From Bog-473 sp963787485 (GTDB lineage Bacteria > Actinomycetota > Acidimicrobiia > Acidimicrobiales > RAAP-2), in assembly GCA_963787485.1 (NCBI GenBank), contig CAWBDF010000002.1, positions 124,001 to 188,000 of the forward strand: a DNA stretch of 64,000 nt, given 5' to 3'. This document shows positions 25,117 through 34,086 of this stretch, piece by piece. The notes beneath the pieces are model-generated. The model saw nothing but the letters and a program-made list of their open reading frames with translations. It made no database searches and had not been told where the DNA came from. The first letter of the stretch is position 1, and every line of letters begins with the position of its first letter. The position numbers and the translations under genes were made by a program.

Positions 25117-26535
25117 ATGCTCGTACGAGATGCCATCTATATCAACGGGAGCTGGGTGCCCTCCTCGGGAACCGCAACACTGCAGGTCGTCGACTCGGCC
25201 ACCGAGGAGATCTTCGCCACCATTCCCGACGGGACTCCAGAGGACGTCGACAGGGCGGTCACCGCGGCGAGCGCAGCGTTTCCAGTCTGGGCAGCCACTT
25301 CTCGCGACGAGCGTGCCAAGGCGCTGGTCCGCATTGGCGAGGCATTGGAGGCGCGCACCGACGAATTGGCTCAAATCATCTCGCACGAGGTGGGAATGCC
25401 GATGACCTTCTCCGGAGGCATTCAGGTCGGTCTCCCGGTTCGTGCCTGGGCTGAGGCCGCCGACGGCATGGAGGGGATCGACTGGGAGGAGGAGGTCGGC
25501 AACTCCATCGTCGTCCGTGAGCCGGTTGGGGTGGTGGGCGCCATCACGCCATGGAACTACCCCCTGTACCAGGCAGTGCTGAAGGTGGCTCCGGCACTGG
25601 CAGCCGGCTGCACGGTGGTCCTCAAGCCGAGCGAAGTAGCGCCTGTGAACGCCTTCGTCCTCGCTGAGGTGATTGACGAGGTCGGGCTCCCGCCCGGAGT
25701 CTTCAACCTGGTGAGCGGGGTCGGTCCCGTCGTCGGTGAGGCCATCGCCTCGCACCCCGGAGTGGACATGGTGTCGTTCACCGGCTCGACGAGGGCCGGG
25801 CGCCGGGTGATGGAGGTCGCCGCAGCGAGCGTCAAGCGGGTGGCGCTCGAGCTCGGTGGCAAGTCGGCCAACATCTTGTTGGACGACGCCGATTTCGCCA
25901 AAGCCGTGCCGGCTGGGCTCTTCGGGTGCTACCTCAACTCTGGACAGACGTGCTCGGCTTTGACGCGGATGCTCGTGCCGCGTGGACGGTTGGCCGACGT
26001 CGAGGCGCTTGCTCTCGACGCGGTGGCCAAGTTCACTCCTGCTGACCCATTTGCGGAGGGCACGCTCCTCGGGCCTCTCGTCTCGGCAGTCCAGCGCGAG
26101 CGGGTTCGCCAGTACATCGCCACGGGCATCGAGGAGGGAGCCCGGATGCTCGTTGGTGGGACCGAACCTCCCGAGGGACTCGAAAAGGGCTTCTACGTGC
26201 GGCCGACCATCTTCTCCGACGTCACCCAGGACATGACCATCGCCAAGGAGGAGATCTTCGGGCCCGTGTTGGCCATCATGCCTTATGACACCGACGAGGA
26301 GGCCATCGAGATCGCCAACGCCACTCCCTACGGCTTGTCTGGCGCGGTGTCGAGCGCCGATCCCAATCGCGCCCAGGCGGTTGCCCGGCGCATGCGCACG
26401 GGCCAGATTGACATCAACGGTGGTCGGTTCAATCCCATCGCAGCGTTCGGCGGCTACAAGCAGTCGGGTTTCGGCCGGGAACGGGGGAAGTTCGGTCTAG
26501 AGGAGTTCCTAGAGACGAAGTCCATGCAGCGCTGA
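25117..26535 (+). CDS. NAD(P)-dependent aldehyde dehydrogenase
   Basis: The 472-residue enzyme is a standard ALDH oxidising aldehydes to carboxylates. 'AITPWNYPLYQA' contains the oxyanion Asn147; 'VLKPSEVAPVNA' binds the cofactor; 'VSFTGSTRAGR' is the dinucleotide-binding turn; 'ALELGGKSANILL' supplies general base E245; and 'NSGQTCSALTR' supplies nucleophile C279. The end 'AAFGGYKQSGFGRERGKFG' is typical of the superfamily. Its direct-repeat promoter region is shared with the divergent rraA-like gene, hinting at joint control of a carbonyl-degradation step. The substrate is unknown. Confidence 0.95.
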   Translation: MLVRDAIYINGSWVPSSGTATLQVVDSATEEIFATIPDGTPEDVDRAVTAASAAFPVWAATSRDERAKALVRIGEALEARTDELAQIISHEVGMPMTFSGGIQVGLPVRAWAEAADGMEGIDWEEEVGNSIVVREPVGVVGAITPWNYPLYQAVLKVAPALAAGCTVVLKPSEVAPVNAFVLAEVIDEVGLPPGVFNLVSGVGPVVGEAIASHPGVDMVSFTGSTRAGRRVMEVAAASVKRVALELGGKSANILLDDADFAKAVPAGLFGCYLNSGQTCSALTRMLVPRGRLADVEALALDAVAKFTPADPFAEGTLLGPLVSAVQRERVRQYIATGIEEGARMLVGGTEPPEGLEKGFYVRPTIFSDVTQDMTIAKEEIFGPVLAIMPYDTDEEAIEIANATPYGLSGAVSSADPNRAQAVARRMRTGQIDINGGRFNPIAAFGGYKQSGFGRERGKFGLEEFLETKSMQR

Positions 26536-26546
26536 GGGCGTAGCCG

Positions 26547-27287
26547 CTAGGCCGTGGCGACCACCACGATCTCCCAACTGTCGAGCTCCAATGGGCCTCC
26601 GCCGCCCGCACGAAACTGCACATCACGAAATCCCGCTTCTTCGAGCCAGACCACCCACTCGGGTGGGGTAGGAAGCCGCACAAAATAACGGGCTCGCCGG
26701 AGCGTCCCGTCACGATGAACCGTCCGCTCAACGAGCATTCTCCCCGTGAGCGGGTCGAACGTCGACACCTCAACCATGGTGTCATCGCCACGCTGAACGA
26801 CGACCGCGTCGGGCGAAGGAGTGAAATGTCGGACTCCCCCGTCATGGTGCATCGCGTCGATCGCCACCTTTCCACCTGGACGGAGGACGCGGTGAAACTC
26901 ACGCAAGACGTGATGGCATTCTGCATCCTCGTAGTAGCCAAACGAATTGAGCCAGCACACCACGGCGTCAAAGGGTCCGTCCACGGGCAGGCAGCGGACG
27001 TCGCCCGCGACATACGTCAGAGCTCCCTCCGGCGGCGCCAGATCGGAACGGGCCATGTCAAGGTACCCAGAGTTCAGATCGACCCCGGTCACCACCATGC
27101 CGGCTGCTGCGAGACGCCGAGCAATTCGGCCGTGGCCGCACGGGGCATCGAGAACGCGAGACCCTGGTGACAGAGTGAGCAGCGAGATGATCTCGGCTGT
27201 GTCAGAGTCCGAATGCTCGTCGTCGATCGACTCCTCGTAGAAGTAGAGGTAATCGTCGCCGAAGGTCGCCGCCATGTCGAACGTCAT
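26547..27287 (-). CDS. Class I SAM-dependent methyltransferase
   Basis: The 246-residue protein has the Rossmann methyltransferase motifs in order: motif I 'VLDAPCGHGRIARRLAA', an acidic turn 'VTGVDLNSGYLDMARSD', motif II 'GPFDAVVCWLNSFGYYED', and post-motif 'VLRPGGKVAIDAMHHD'. The remainder is a C-terminal substrate cap with no clear family. It is convergent with the aldehyde dehydrogenase gene, 11 bases apart. The substrate is not predictable. Confidence 0.85.
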   Translation of the reverse strand: MTFDMAATFGDDYLYFYEESIDDEHSDSDTAEIISLLTLSPGSRVLDAPCGHGRIARRLAAAGMVVTGVDLNSGYLDMARSDLAPPEGALTYVAGDVRCLPVDGPFDAVVCWLNSFGYYEDAECHHVLREFHRVLRPGGKVAIDAMHHDGGVRHFTPSPDAVVVQRGDDTMVEVSTFDPLTGRMLVERTVHRDGTLRRARYFVRLPTPPEWVVWLEEAGFRDVQFRAGGGGPLELDSWEIVVVATA

Positions 27288-27407
27288 GCACCATCATCGC
27301 CCCGACGAGGGTGCGGTTGCATCCCCATGCCTTGTTTTGTCGAGGGAACGAAGGACCAAACCTGCGTCTCGGGGAGCTCCAGATGGGCGGTCGGCCACGC
27401 CAGAGAG

Positions 27408-27551
27408 CTAGGCCGCCTGCTCCCCCTCGCCCCCTTCGTTCCCTTCGTTCTCATCCTCGTCGTCGGCGTCGTGGCAGTCCCACGAGCAGTACCCCGCGAT
27501 GCGAGGCGAGACGGGATGAAATTCGCAGCGCTGGCAGAGCTGCGTCGACAT
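27408..27551 (-). CDS. Small four-Cys zinc-knuckle-like protein with acidic tail
   Basis: This 47-residue ORF starts at ATG 27551 behind GAGGGGA. It has a CxxC...CxxxC arrangement ('QLCQRCEFHPV', 'GYCSWDCHDAD') expected to bind one zinc, followed by a run of Asp/Glu/Gly. I recognise the pattern of small zinc-ribbon proteins in actinobacteria but no defined function. Good start signals and the zinc motif support a real gene. Confidence 0.6.
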   Translation of the reverse strand: MSTQLCQRCEFHPVSPRIAGYCSWDCHDADDEDENEGNEGGEGEQAA

Positions 27552-28021
27552 GGTGGTGTCCCCTCGTTGATGTCCGGACTCGTGCGTCAATTCGTTGTCT
27601 TTCCGACCTCTACCTGAATTCGTCCATGTCGTGTACCCCTCAGTGATGACTCCGACGGACCCCCAACTCGTTGCGACCCGCGCCGTAATACAAGAGAGCC
27701 GCTTCCCCAAGGGAAAGCGGCTCCTCAACGCCAGGACTGGTGTGTCCTACTTATGGCGTTGATGCCACTCCCCGCGACTGCAGCTTGGGGATCCCGCAGA
27801 TCTGTACTTCGGATATAGCCGCGCGCGCCTTGTAGAGGGAGTTCCCCCCTGTTGACAACGGGCCTCAGGCCCTGCCATCCACACTCTTCGCTCGGTCATG
27901 GCTTTCAGTATACGGAACCTGGCCCTCTGGTTGGTGCGCAATGACGCAGTCTCAGCAAAGTTCATATGCGCGTCACATTGGGGTGGCCTGGGGCACGGCG
28001 TAGAGGGAGGGACCACTCGAG
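27552..28021. other. Gap of 470 bp between acetyl-CoA synthetase and the small zinc protein
   Basis: It contains one clear hairpin (27696-27723, listed separately) and no convincing ORF. Frames in this stretch lack family similarity and start signals. Confidence 0.6.
27696..27723 (-). terminator. Strong hairpin, probable terminator downstream of acsA
   Basis: GAGCCGCTT pairs with AAGCGGCTC around a short loop that can add three G-C pairs. It lies about 300 bases after the acetyl-CoA synthetase stop and before the small zinc-protein gene on the same strand. On the minus strand it is followed by TCTCTTGTATT, only weakly U-rich, so an attenuator or RNA-stability element is also possible. Confidence 0.5.
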
Positions 28022-29998
28022 TCACTCCCTTTCACCGCCGTCTTCGCTCATATGAGCTCGGATGGAATCCACGATCGTGGGATCGAGCAGTGTGGTCACG
28101 TCGCCGAGTGGTCGATCATCCGCCACGTCCCTCAGCAGTCGGCGCATGATCTTTCCGCTGCGGGTCTTGGGCAATTCCGGCGTCAGAAGGATCTGACGTG
28201 GCTTTGCGATGGGACCGATCTCCCGTGCCACGTGATCGCGCAGTTCGACCACCAGTCGGTCCCCCGCCTCACCCGCGGCTTCGTTCGCCCCCTTCACGGT
28301 GACAAAGGCGACGATGGCCTGGCCCGTCATCGCGTCGTTCGCCCCGACGACGGCAGCCTCGGCGACCGCCGGATGGCTGACCAGGGCGTGCTCGACCTCG
28401 GTGGTCGAAATCCGGTGCCCGGAAACGTTCATCACGTCGTCGACACGTCCGAGCAGCCAGAGGTCGCCATCTTGGTCCCGCTTGGCCCCGTCGCCGGCGA
28501 AGTAACGACCCGGAAAGCGCGACCAATAGGTCTCTCGGTATCGTAATTCGTCACCATAAATGCCGCGCAACATGCCGGGCCACGGCTCGGTGATGACGAG
28601 GTACCCGCCCTCGCCGTTACCGACGGAGCGACCCTCATTGTCGATCACGTCTGCGGAGACGCCGGGAAATGGCGTCATCGCTGCGCCTGGCTTGGTCGAC
28701 GTGATTCCCGGAAGCGGGGCGATCAGGATCCCTCCGGTTTCGGTCTGCCACCATGTATCGACGATCGGGCACCGTCCACCCCCGATGTGGGTGCGGTACC
28801 AGATCCAGGCCTCGGGGTTGATGGGCTCGCCGACCGAACCCAGCAGCCGGAGACTGGACAAGTCGTGTGCCGCAGGAAGGTCCTCTCCCCACTTCATGAA
28901 CGTCCGGATCGTGGTGGGCGCCGTATAGAGAATCGTGACCTTGTAGCGCTCCACGATCTGCCACCAGCGATCGCGGGTCGGAGTGTCGGGTGTCCCCTCG
29001 TACATCACCGACGTTGCCCCGTTGGCCAGAGGTCCGTAGACGATGTAGCTGTGCCCCGTCACCCAGCCGATATCTGCTGCAGTCCAGAAGACGTCACGCT
29101 CCGGCTTGAGGTCGAAGATCAACTGGTGGGTCGCCGAGACGTGGGTGAGGTATCCCCCGCTCGTATGCAAGATCCCTTTGGGCCCGGCCGTGGTTCCGCT
29201 CGTATACATGATGTAGAGGGGGTGCTCCGCATCGAAGACCTGCGCGTCATGGACGCTGGATTGACGATCGACGATGTCGTGCCACCAGACGTCTCGTCCG
29301 TCCGCCCAGGCCACCTCCTGACCTGTACGCCTCACCACCAGCACGCGGCGGACACCTGGGCACTGAGTGACCGCCTCGTCCACGGCGGGCTTGAGCGAAC
29401 TGGGGGCTCCTCGCCGGTACCCGCCGTCGGCCGTGATCACGATGCGTGCATCGCAATCCTGAATTCGGCTTCGAAGCGCGTCGGACGAGAACCCGCCGAA
29501 GATGACGGTGTGGGGTGCTCCAAGGCGGGCGCACGCCAACATGGCGACGACTGCCTCTGGAATCATCGGCATGTAGATGGCAACTTTGTCACCGGCACCC
29601 ACGCCCAGCTCCGTGAGTGCGTGGGCGGCGCGGCTCACCTCGGCCAAGAGCTCTGAGTAGGTGATGGTGCGCGTGTCGCCGGGCTCACCTTCCCAGTGGA
29701 AGGCGACCCGATCCCCCAAGCCCGATGCCACGTGGCGGTCGACGCAGTTGACCGCCACGTTCAGCTTCCCGCCAACAAACCACTTCGAGAACGGTTCTTG
29801 CCAGTCCAGAACGTGCGACCACGGTTCGGCCCACGTCAATCGCCGCGCCTGGGACTCCCAGAAGCCCAACGGATCCGCCGAGGCCTCGGCGTAGATGCTC
29901 GGCTGAGCGTTCGCCTCGCGGGCCAGGTCGTCAGGAGGAGGGAACCTCCGCGTTTCGTTGAGCAACGCCGACAGACCCTGCTCCTGGCTCTCGCTCAT
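28022..29998 (-). CDS. acsA: Acetyl-CoA synthetase (AMP-forming)
   Basis: It activates acetate with ATP and CoA. The 658-residue length is normal. Landmarks: 'MYTSGTTAGPKGILHTSGGY' (P-loop, core motif), 'DTWWQTETGGILIAPLPG', 'YFAGDGAKRDQDGDLWLLGR', and the C-terminal 'PKTRSGKIMRRLLR' with the lysine that is reversibly acetylated in the family. The ATG at 29998 follows GAGGAG. It is monocistronic and links with the surrounding acyl-CoA metabolism genes only in theme. Confidence 0.96.
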   Translation of the reverse strand: MSESQEQGLSALLNETRRFPPPDDLAREANAQPSIYAEASADPLGFWESQARRLTWAEPWSHVLDWQEPFSKWFVGGKLNVAVNCVDRHVASGLGDRVAFHWEGEPGDTRTITYSELLAEVSRAAHALTELGVGAGDKVAIYMPMIPEAVVAMLACARLGAPHTVIFGGFSSDALRSRIQDCDARIVITADGGYRRGAPSSLKPAVDEAVTQCPGVRRVLVVRRTGQEVAWADGRDVWWHDIVDRQSSVHDAQVFDAEHPLYIMYTSGTTAGPKGILHTSGGYLTHVSATHQLIFDLKPERDVFWTAADIGWVTGHSYIVYGPLANGATSVMYEGTPDTPTRDRWWQIVERYKVTILYTAPTTIRTFMKWGEDLPAAHDLSSLRLLGSVGEPINPEAWIWYRTHIGGGRCPIVDTWWQTETGGILIAPLPGITSTKPGAAMTPFPGVSADVIDNEGRSVGNGEGGYLVITEPWPGMLRGIYGDELRYRETYWSRFPGRYFAGDGAKRDQDGDLWLLGRVDDVMNVSGHRISTTEVEHALVSHPAVAEAAVVGANDAMTGQAIVAFVTVKGANEAAGEAGDRLVVELRDHVAREIGPIAKPRQILLTPELPKTRSGKIMRRLLRDVADDRPLGDVTTLLDPTIVDSIRAHMSEDGGERE

Positions 29999-30064
29999 GA
30001 TTTCTCCTCGGAATGATTTCGTGGCTCATTCTGCCTCGCAGAACCTGGACACCCGGCCAGGGAC

Positions 30065-30475
30065 TCAATCGCCGTGACGGAGCTCGAAGCCCTCGAAAGT
30101 GAACGCCGGGACAACTGTTGCTCCCACGAGGGAAAACCGCCCGAGGGGGCGCGCCGACTGCCACACGCCCGACGGGACAACTATTTGTGGCAACTGGCCC
30201 GCCATCACCTCGGGCCCCAGGATCTCGGCTTCGAGCTTGCCGTAAGGACCCTCTCGCGAGAGCTCGAGCGGATCGCCGGCATAGAAGTGCCAGAGCTCCG
30301 TGGCGTCAATGCGGTGCGGAACCGAGATCTCCCCTTCGAGCAAGAGGAAGTAGATAGCGCTGCCCGCCGGTCGCTGACCGCTGGCGCATGGTGCCTCCCA
30401 GGTGCGGCGATACCAACCACCCTCGGGGTGGGCGACGAGGCCAAGGGCGTCAATCAGCTCCTCGCCGGGACGCAT
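30065..30475 (-). CDS. Cupin-like DUF985 family protein
   Basis: The 136-residue protein matches the DUF985/cupin_5 pattern: 'LGLVAHPEGGWYRRTW' at the start, 'AIYFLLLEGEISVPHRIDAT', 'ELWHFYAGDPLEL', and 'VVPSGVWQSARPLGRFSLVG'. Members are single-domain cupins of uncertain enzymatic role. The ATG at 30475 is preceded by GGGAG; the longer frame upstream is not conserved. It is transcribed away from tRNA-Lys. Confidence 0.85.
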   Translation of the reverse strand: MRPGEELIDALGLVAHPEGGWYRRTWEAPCASGQRPAGSAIYFLLLEGEISVPHRIDATELWHFYAGDPLELSREGPYGKLEAEILGPEVMAGQLPQIVVPSGVWQSARPLGRFSLVGATVVPAFTFEGFELRHGD

Positions 30476-30746
30476 GGATCTCCCTTCGCAGACCCCCACC
30501 AACAGGTCCGTACCTCGTCGGTTGGGCGTCACTCCGCTGCCCGCTGGGCAGGCGAAGATTACCGAGGACCCCACTCTCAACTTCAGGTGGGGTGTGTTAC
30601 TTTCACTGCTGCCCTGGGAAGAGAGCTCGGTGCCTCGGGGGGGTCGCGAGCCTGCAGCACCAGCCGCGGGCCGGCGATACCGGGTCCCCTCGCCGGGTGC
30701 GCGCCCCGCAGAAGCCCCCCATGCCCTCTCGCCTACACTCTCCGAT

Positions 30747-30818
30747 GCGCCTCTAGCTCAACGGCAGAGCAACGGACTCTTAATCCGCAGGTTGTGGGTT
30801 CGAATCCCACGGGGCGCA
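30747..30818 (+). tRNA. tRNA-Lys(CUU), integration site of the island
   Basis: Acceptor GCGCCTC (30747-30753) pairs with GGGGCGC (30811-30817) with one wobble. The anticodon is CTT at 30779-30781 in loop CTCTTAA, the T-arm contains GTGGGTTCGAATCCCAC, and the discriminator is A30818. CCA is not encoded. Its 3' half is duplicated at 43351-43383. Confidence 0.95.
30785..30817. repeat. Left attachment repeat (within tRNA-Lys)
   Basis: This copy completes the functional tRNA from the anticodon-stem 3' strand to the acceptor. It matches 43351-43383 at 32 of 33 positions. Confidence 0.85.
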
Positions 30819-31354
30819 CGAACGTGCAGGTCAGCTAGGGTGGGCGTGCCGTTTCAGCGCCATGGAACTTGCGGCGAGCCAAATGGGGAGCCACGGGACG
30901 CAGTTTGGCTCGCTGCTTTCTCCCATGCTTGAGAAATCTCGAGTGCAACACAATGCGCTGACCTAGCAGCCGCGGGTGTCGTCGTCTAAAGCAACCATGT
31001 GCGGGCGGCGGCCAACCAAGTCGGATTGTCGATGACTCACTCGCTGCGTAGGAACGTCATGACGAGCCCGACTGGGTCGGCGCGCTGCCACGCTTCTCGG
31101 AAGGCTGATGACGTCACCTTTGTGAACCTCGGCGCAGCTCGCGAGTGAGAGTGAGATCGAGGTGCGAGTCGGCGACGTTGAACCGGCGTCGCCCTACGCT
31201 CAGACCGGCCTCTCTTCGAGAACATGAGGCGCGCCTGACCTCTTGCACATTCACGCTCGACCTTTGCGGATCCGGCCCTTCGCCTTGAGGTCCTCCCCAC
31301 GTCGAGGTAGGTCATTGAGGACGCAGTAGACCCCTGCCTGCGAAGGAGGCACCC
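30819..31354. other. Left edge of the island, non-coding
   Basis: No supported gene. At 30876-30894 it carries GAGCCAAATGGGGAGCCAC, related to sequences at about 43226 and 57524 (see repeat entries). The rest shows no motif or similarity that I recognise. Confidence 0.5.
30876..30895. repeat. GAGCCAAATGGGGAGCCAC-type sequence, copy 1
   Basis: One of three related stretches in the window (others near 43226 and 57524). They resemble the sequence found at the 3' end of actinobacterial integrase genes beside tRNA attachment sites; here no integrase body remains. Confidence 0.5.
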
Positions 31355-31606
31355 ATGGCTCCACCCCAGCACATCTCTGACGAAGCGCTCTTCGCGGCTC
31401 TGGCCGACGCCGGCGAGGTGACGTCGGGCCAGTTGGCGTCCCGGCTCGGCATCGGCCAGACGACAGCTGCCAAGCGATTGGCTGCTCTCGAGGCAACCGG
31501 AGCGACTTACCGGTTGCAGGAGGTCGCGTCGACGGCGTACTCGCCCCGGACCGCTGGTCGACCACGAGGTCGCCTCGGCGCTCGGACAGGGGAACGTCAG
31601 CTGAGC
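31355..31606 (+). pseudogene. Winged-helix (HTH) gene fragment, island copy
   Basis: It starts at ATG 31355 behind a clear GGAGG. The first 50 codons give a helix-turn-helix: 'ISDEALFAALADAGEVTSGQ', 'LASRLGIGQTTAAKRLAALE'. After about 31510 the homologous reading moves to another frame ('VDGVLAPDRWSTT'), so it is frameshifted. A diverged second copy is at 51212-51439 and both end at the same point, in CAGCTGAGC. It abuts the truncated coxS fragment on the opposite strand, marking a recombination junction. Confidence 0.55.
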
Positions 31607-31886
31607 GGAACGCCTCCTGCAGCGGGTGCAGCTGGCCGTCGCGCTCGAGACCCTCAATCGTGGTCACGCGCATCCCCGGCGCCTGAACCGCCAGCATGAG
31701 GCACGACCGCACCGCGACCCCGTCGACCAACACCGTGCACGCCCCACAGACGCCGTGCTCGCAACCTAGGTGCGTGCCCGTTAGCTGAAACTCCTCACGG
31801 AGGAGATCCGCAAGCGTTTGGCGCGGCTCGACCAACGCGTCCTGTGTCCGTCCATTCACCTCGACGGACACCACCACTTTCGTCAC
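31607..31886 (-). pseudogene. Truncated coxS-type [2Fe-2S] subunit
   Basis: The first 90 or so residues of a CO-dehydrogenase/xanthine-oxidase-family small subunit are present: 'VNGRTQDALVEPRQTLADLL' and the plant-type ferredoxin motif 'GCEHGVCGACTVLVDG', then 'LHPLQEAF'. Directly after this the second [2Fe-2S] domain (CGFCTPG...CRCTGY) should follow, but the sequence changes to the reverse strand of the HTH fragment at about 31607. The GTG start at 31886 overlaps the coxM stop. Without its second cluster the subunit cannot work. Confidence 0.8.
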
Positions 31887-32930
31887 GGAAGCTCCTCCGC
31901 TCGCTCGCACGCCTGCGCCAGGGCTCGCCTCGCCAACACCATCGCCACGTGTGGGCGATACGCGGCCGAGCCGTGCAGGTCGTCAGACGATCCAAGCCGG
32001 CCGCGGCGTCGTTCGCCACAGCTGCCCAGAGCTGTACGGTCGGTGCCTCGCCCGCCACCAGCTGCTCTACCTCTACCGCTCGCACGGGTACCGGCGCGAC
32101 CCCTGAGAAGGCGAGGCGCGCCTCGGCCACCCGACCCGCGTCCAGGAACACCGTGGTGGCGGCGCCAGCGATCGCGAAGTCGCCGTGTCGGCGCGACACC
32201 CATCCCGTCCCGCGCCGCCATTCGAGGAACCGCACCTCGGTCGACAGCTCGTCGTCGGCGAGCGACGTGGAAAGAAAACCGAGGAACAGCTCGGCAGCCG
32301 GGATCGTCCGCACTCCCCGGACGCTGAACGCGACGACTTCGCCGCCGAGCAGGGACAGGACCATCGGTAGCTTGGCCGCGGGATCAGCGTGTGCAATGCT
32401 ACCGCCGATCGTGCCCCGGTTCCGGATCGCCGAGTGGCCGATCCGCTCGATCGCACCGGCCAATAGGGGATTCCCCACGCGCACGACCGCGGACCGCTCA
32501 GCGACCCGCTGACGCACCATCGATCCCAATTGTCAGTTCTTTCGATGCGCCCTGAGCGAGGTCGATGACTGCGTTGACGTCGATCAGTCGCGCGCCGGGC
32601 GTGCGAGCCGGAGGCTCAGCAGCCGAGTGGCCGATCCGCTCGATCGCACCGGCCAATAGGGGATTCCCCACGCGCACGACCGCGGACCGCTCAGCGACCC
32701 GCTGACGCACCATCGATCCCAATTGTCAGTTCTTTCGATGCGCCCTGAGCGAGGTCGATGACTGCGTTGACGTCGATCAGTCGCGCCGGGCGTGCGAGCC
32801 GGAGGCTCAGCAGCGGAAGCAGGCTCTGCCTGCCCGCGAGCACCTTTGTGTCGGCACCGTGTTCCGCCAGGAGCGCGACCGCCTCGTCGACGGAACGCAC
32901 CCCGTTGTACTCGAACGGAGGCGATTTCAT
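31883..32930 (-). pseudogene. Broken coxM-type FAD-binding subunit
   Basis: Pieces of the molybdenum-hydroxylase medium subunit are spread over three readings: the N-terminus 'EHGADTKVLAGRQSLLPLLS' from ATG 32930; the middle 'GHSAIRNRGTIGGSIAHADP' (FAD site) after a frame change; and the C-terminus 'GSAAYRPHVAMVLARRAL' in yet another frame ending at 31883. A tandem duplication of about 192 bp (32431-32814) repeats the junction. The start lies 7 bases after the CoA-transferase stop, so coxM and coxS were the distal genes of the same operon. No coxL catalytic subunit follows. Confidence 0.8.
32431..32814. repeat. Tandem duplication of about 192 bp inside coxM
   Basis: Copy 1 (32431-32623, 193 bp) and copy 2 (32624-32814, 191 bp) are identical by eye except for two extra bases (CG) in copy 1 near 32590. 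The near identity means the duplication is recent. It disrupts the reading frame of coxM. Confidence 0.9.
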
Positions 32931-32937
32931 ACCCGGT

Positions 32938-34086
32938 TCAGTCGCACGACCACCTGCAGGTCATGATGATGTCGCGGAGGATCTCGGCTCCATGCTCGTC
33001 GAGTTCAGGCGCGGAACGGCGAATGGAAGCTGGTGTGTCACTCAACTCCCACGGAGGTCGCGTGTCGGCCGGCGCGCCGCCCGACTTCTCGTCAGGTACG
33101 AAGAGTCCGAGGTGGCGTACCTGAGCGTCCGACGCGAACTCGTCGTAGGTCAGGCACTGGCCGACCCAGCCCCCGTGCCGGACGATGATCTCCTCGGCCT
33201 CATCGGCGGTCCACTGCGAGAGGCCGCGATCCCAGAGGTCCTTGAGGAGGTGCGAGTAGCGGCCGAGGCCACCACCGCCGTCGGTCTTGAACATCGGCCA
33301 GCGAGGATCGTCGAAGACGAACTCCATCCTGAGATCCCGCACGAGCTCGGCCATGTCGGGAACGCGCGAGACCGAAAACCAGATGCGTCGGTCCGAGCAG
33401 GTGTAGTACTCGTCGGGCGGCTTCGTGTAGCTATCGAGGTGGAAGCCGTGCCAATCGTCGGGGTTCGACAACGCCACCCACAACGCGGACCTCATGTGCA
33501 GCGACGACCCGAAGAGAGAGACGTCGACCCGTTGACCACCGCCGCAATCGACGATCAAGGCGGCGATGACAGCCTGCGACGCATAGATCGCGCACGTCGT
33601 CCCAGCGTGGTCGGTACCGAGCCGCACCGGTTCCTCGCCAGGCCGACCCAGCGAAAGCGTTATCTCTGCCGCCAGCTGCGCGGGGAGCTCGCCACCAGGG
33701 CGGTCCGCCCACGGTCCCTCGGGCCCCCATCCCGAGATCACGCAGGCCACGAGGCTGCCGTGGTCGCGGACGAGCGCGTCGACGTCGACGGAAGACGTAG
33801 ACGCCAGCTGTTCGTCAATAACGAGTACGTCGGCCAAGTCGATGAGGGCCGACCATTCCGGGGACTGCGGGTCGAGCACAGTCCCCCGCTTGTTCCGATT
33901 GAGCGCGGCAAAGACCACGCCGAGACCCCCACGCTGCGGCACCCATCCCCGGGCTCGATCACCCCCGGCCGGCTCGACCTTGACGACGTCGGCTCCGGCA
34001 TCGGCCAGCAATCGGGTCGCGAGCGGACCGGCAACACCTTCCGCGTACTCGACGACTCGCACGCCGGTCAGTGGCCCGGTGGTCAC
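32938..34086 (-). CDS. CoA transferase family III (CaiB/BaiF), copy 2
   Basis: The 382-residue protein shows the family III fold: 'LTGVRVVEYAEGVAGPLATR', 'LLADAGADVVKVEPAGGDRA', 'ALNRNKRGTVLDPQ' and the aspartate region 'LGTDHAGTTCAIYASQAV'. Such enzymes move CoA between an acyl-CoA and a free acid. The GTG at 34086 overlaps the stop of the preceding CoA transferase (GTGA). It is the last intact gene before the decayed coxM-coxS genes. Two CoA transferases in one operon may act as subunits of a heteromer or on successive intermediates. Confidence 0.9.
   Translation of the reverse strand: MTTGPLTGVRVVEYAEGVAGPLATRLLADAGADVVKVEPAGGDRARGWVPQRGGLGVVFAALNRNKRGTVLDPQSPEWSALIDLADVLVIDEQLASTSSVDVDALVRDHGSLVACVISGWGPEGPWADRPGGELPAQLAAEITLSLGRPGEEPVRLGTDHAGTTCAIYASQAVIAALIVDCGGGQRVDVSLFGSSLHMRSALWVALSNPDDWHGFHLDSYTKPPDEYYTCSDRRIWFSVSRVPDMAELVRDLRMEFVFDDPRWPMFKTDGGGGLGRYSHLLKDLWDRGLSQWTADEAEEIIVRHGGWVGQCLTYDEFASDAQVRHLGLFVPDEKSGGAPADTRPPWELSDTPASIRRSAPELDEHGAEILRDIIMTCRWSCD

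Noticed and set aside
24967..25755. N-terminal extension of the RraA-like gene up to 25755
   Set aside because: The extension runs antisense through the aldehyde dehydrogenase gene. The ATG at 24966 has its own ribosome site.
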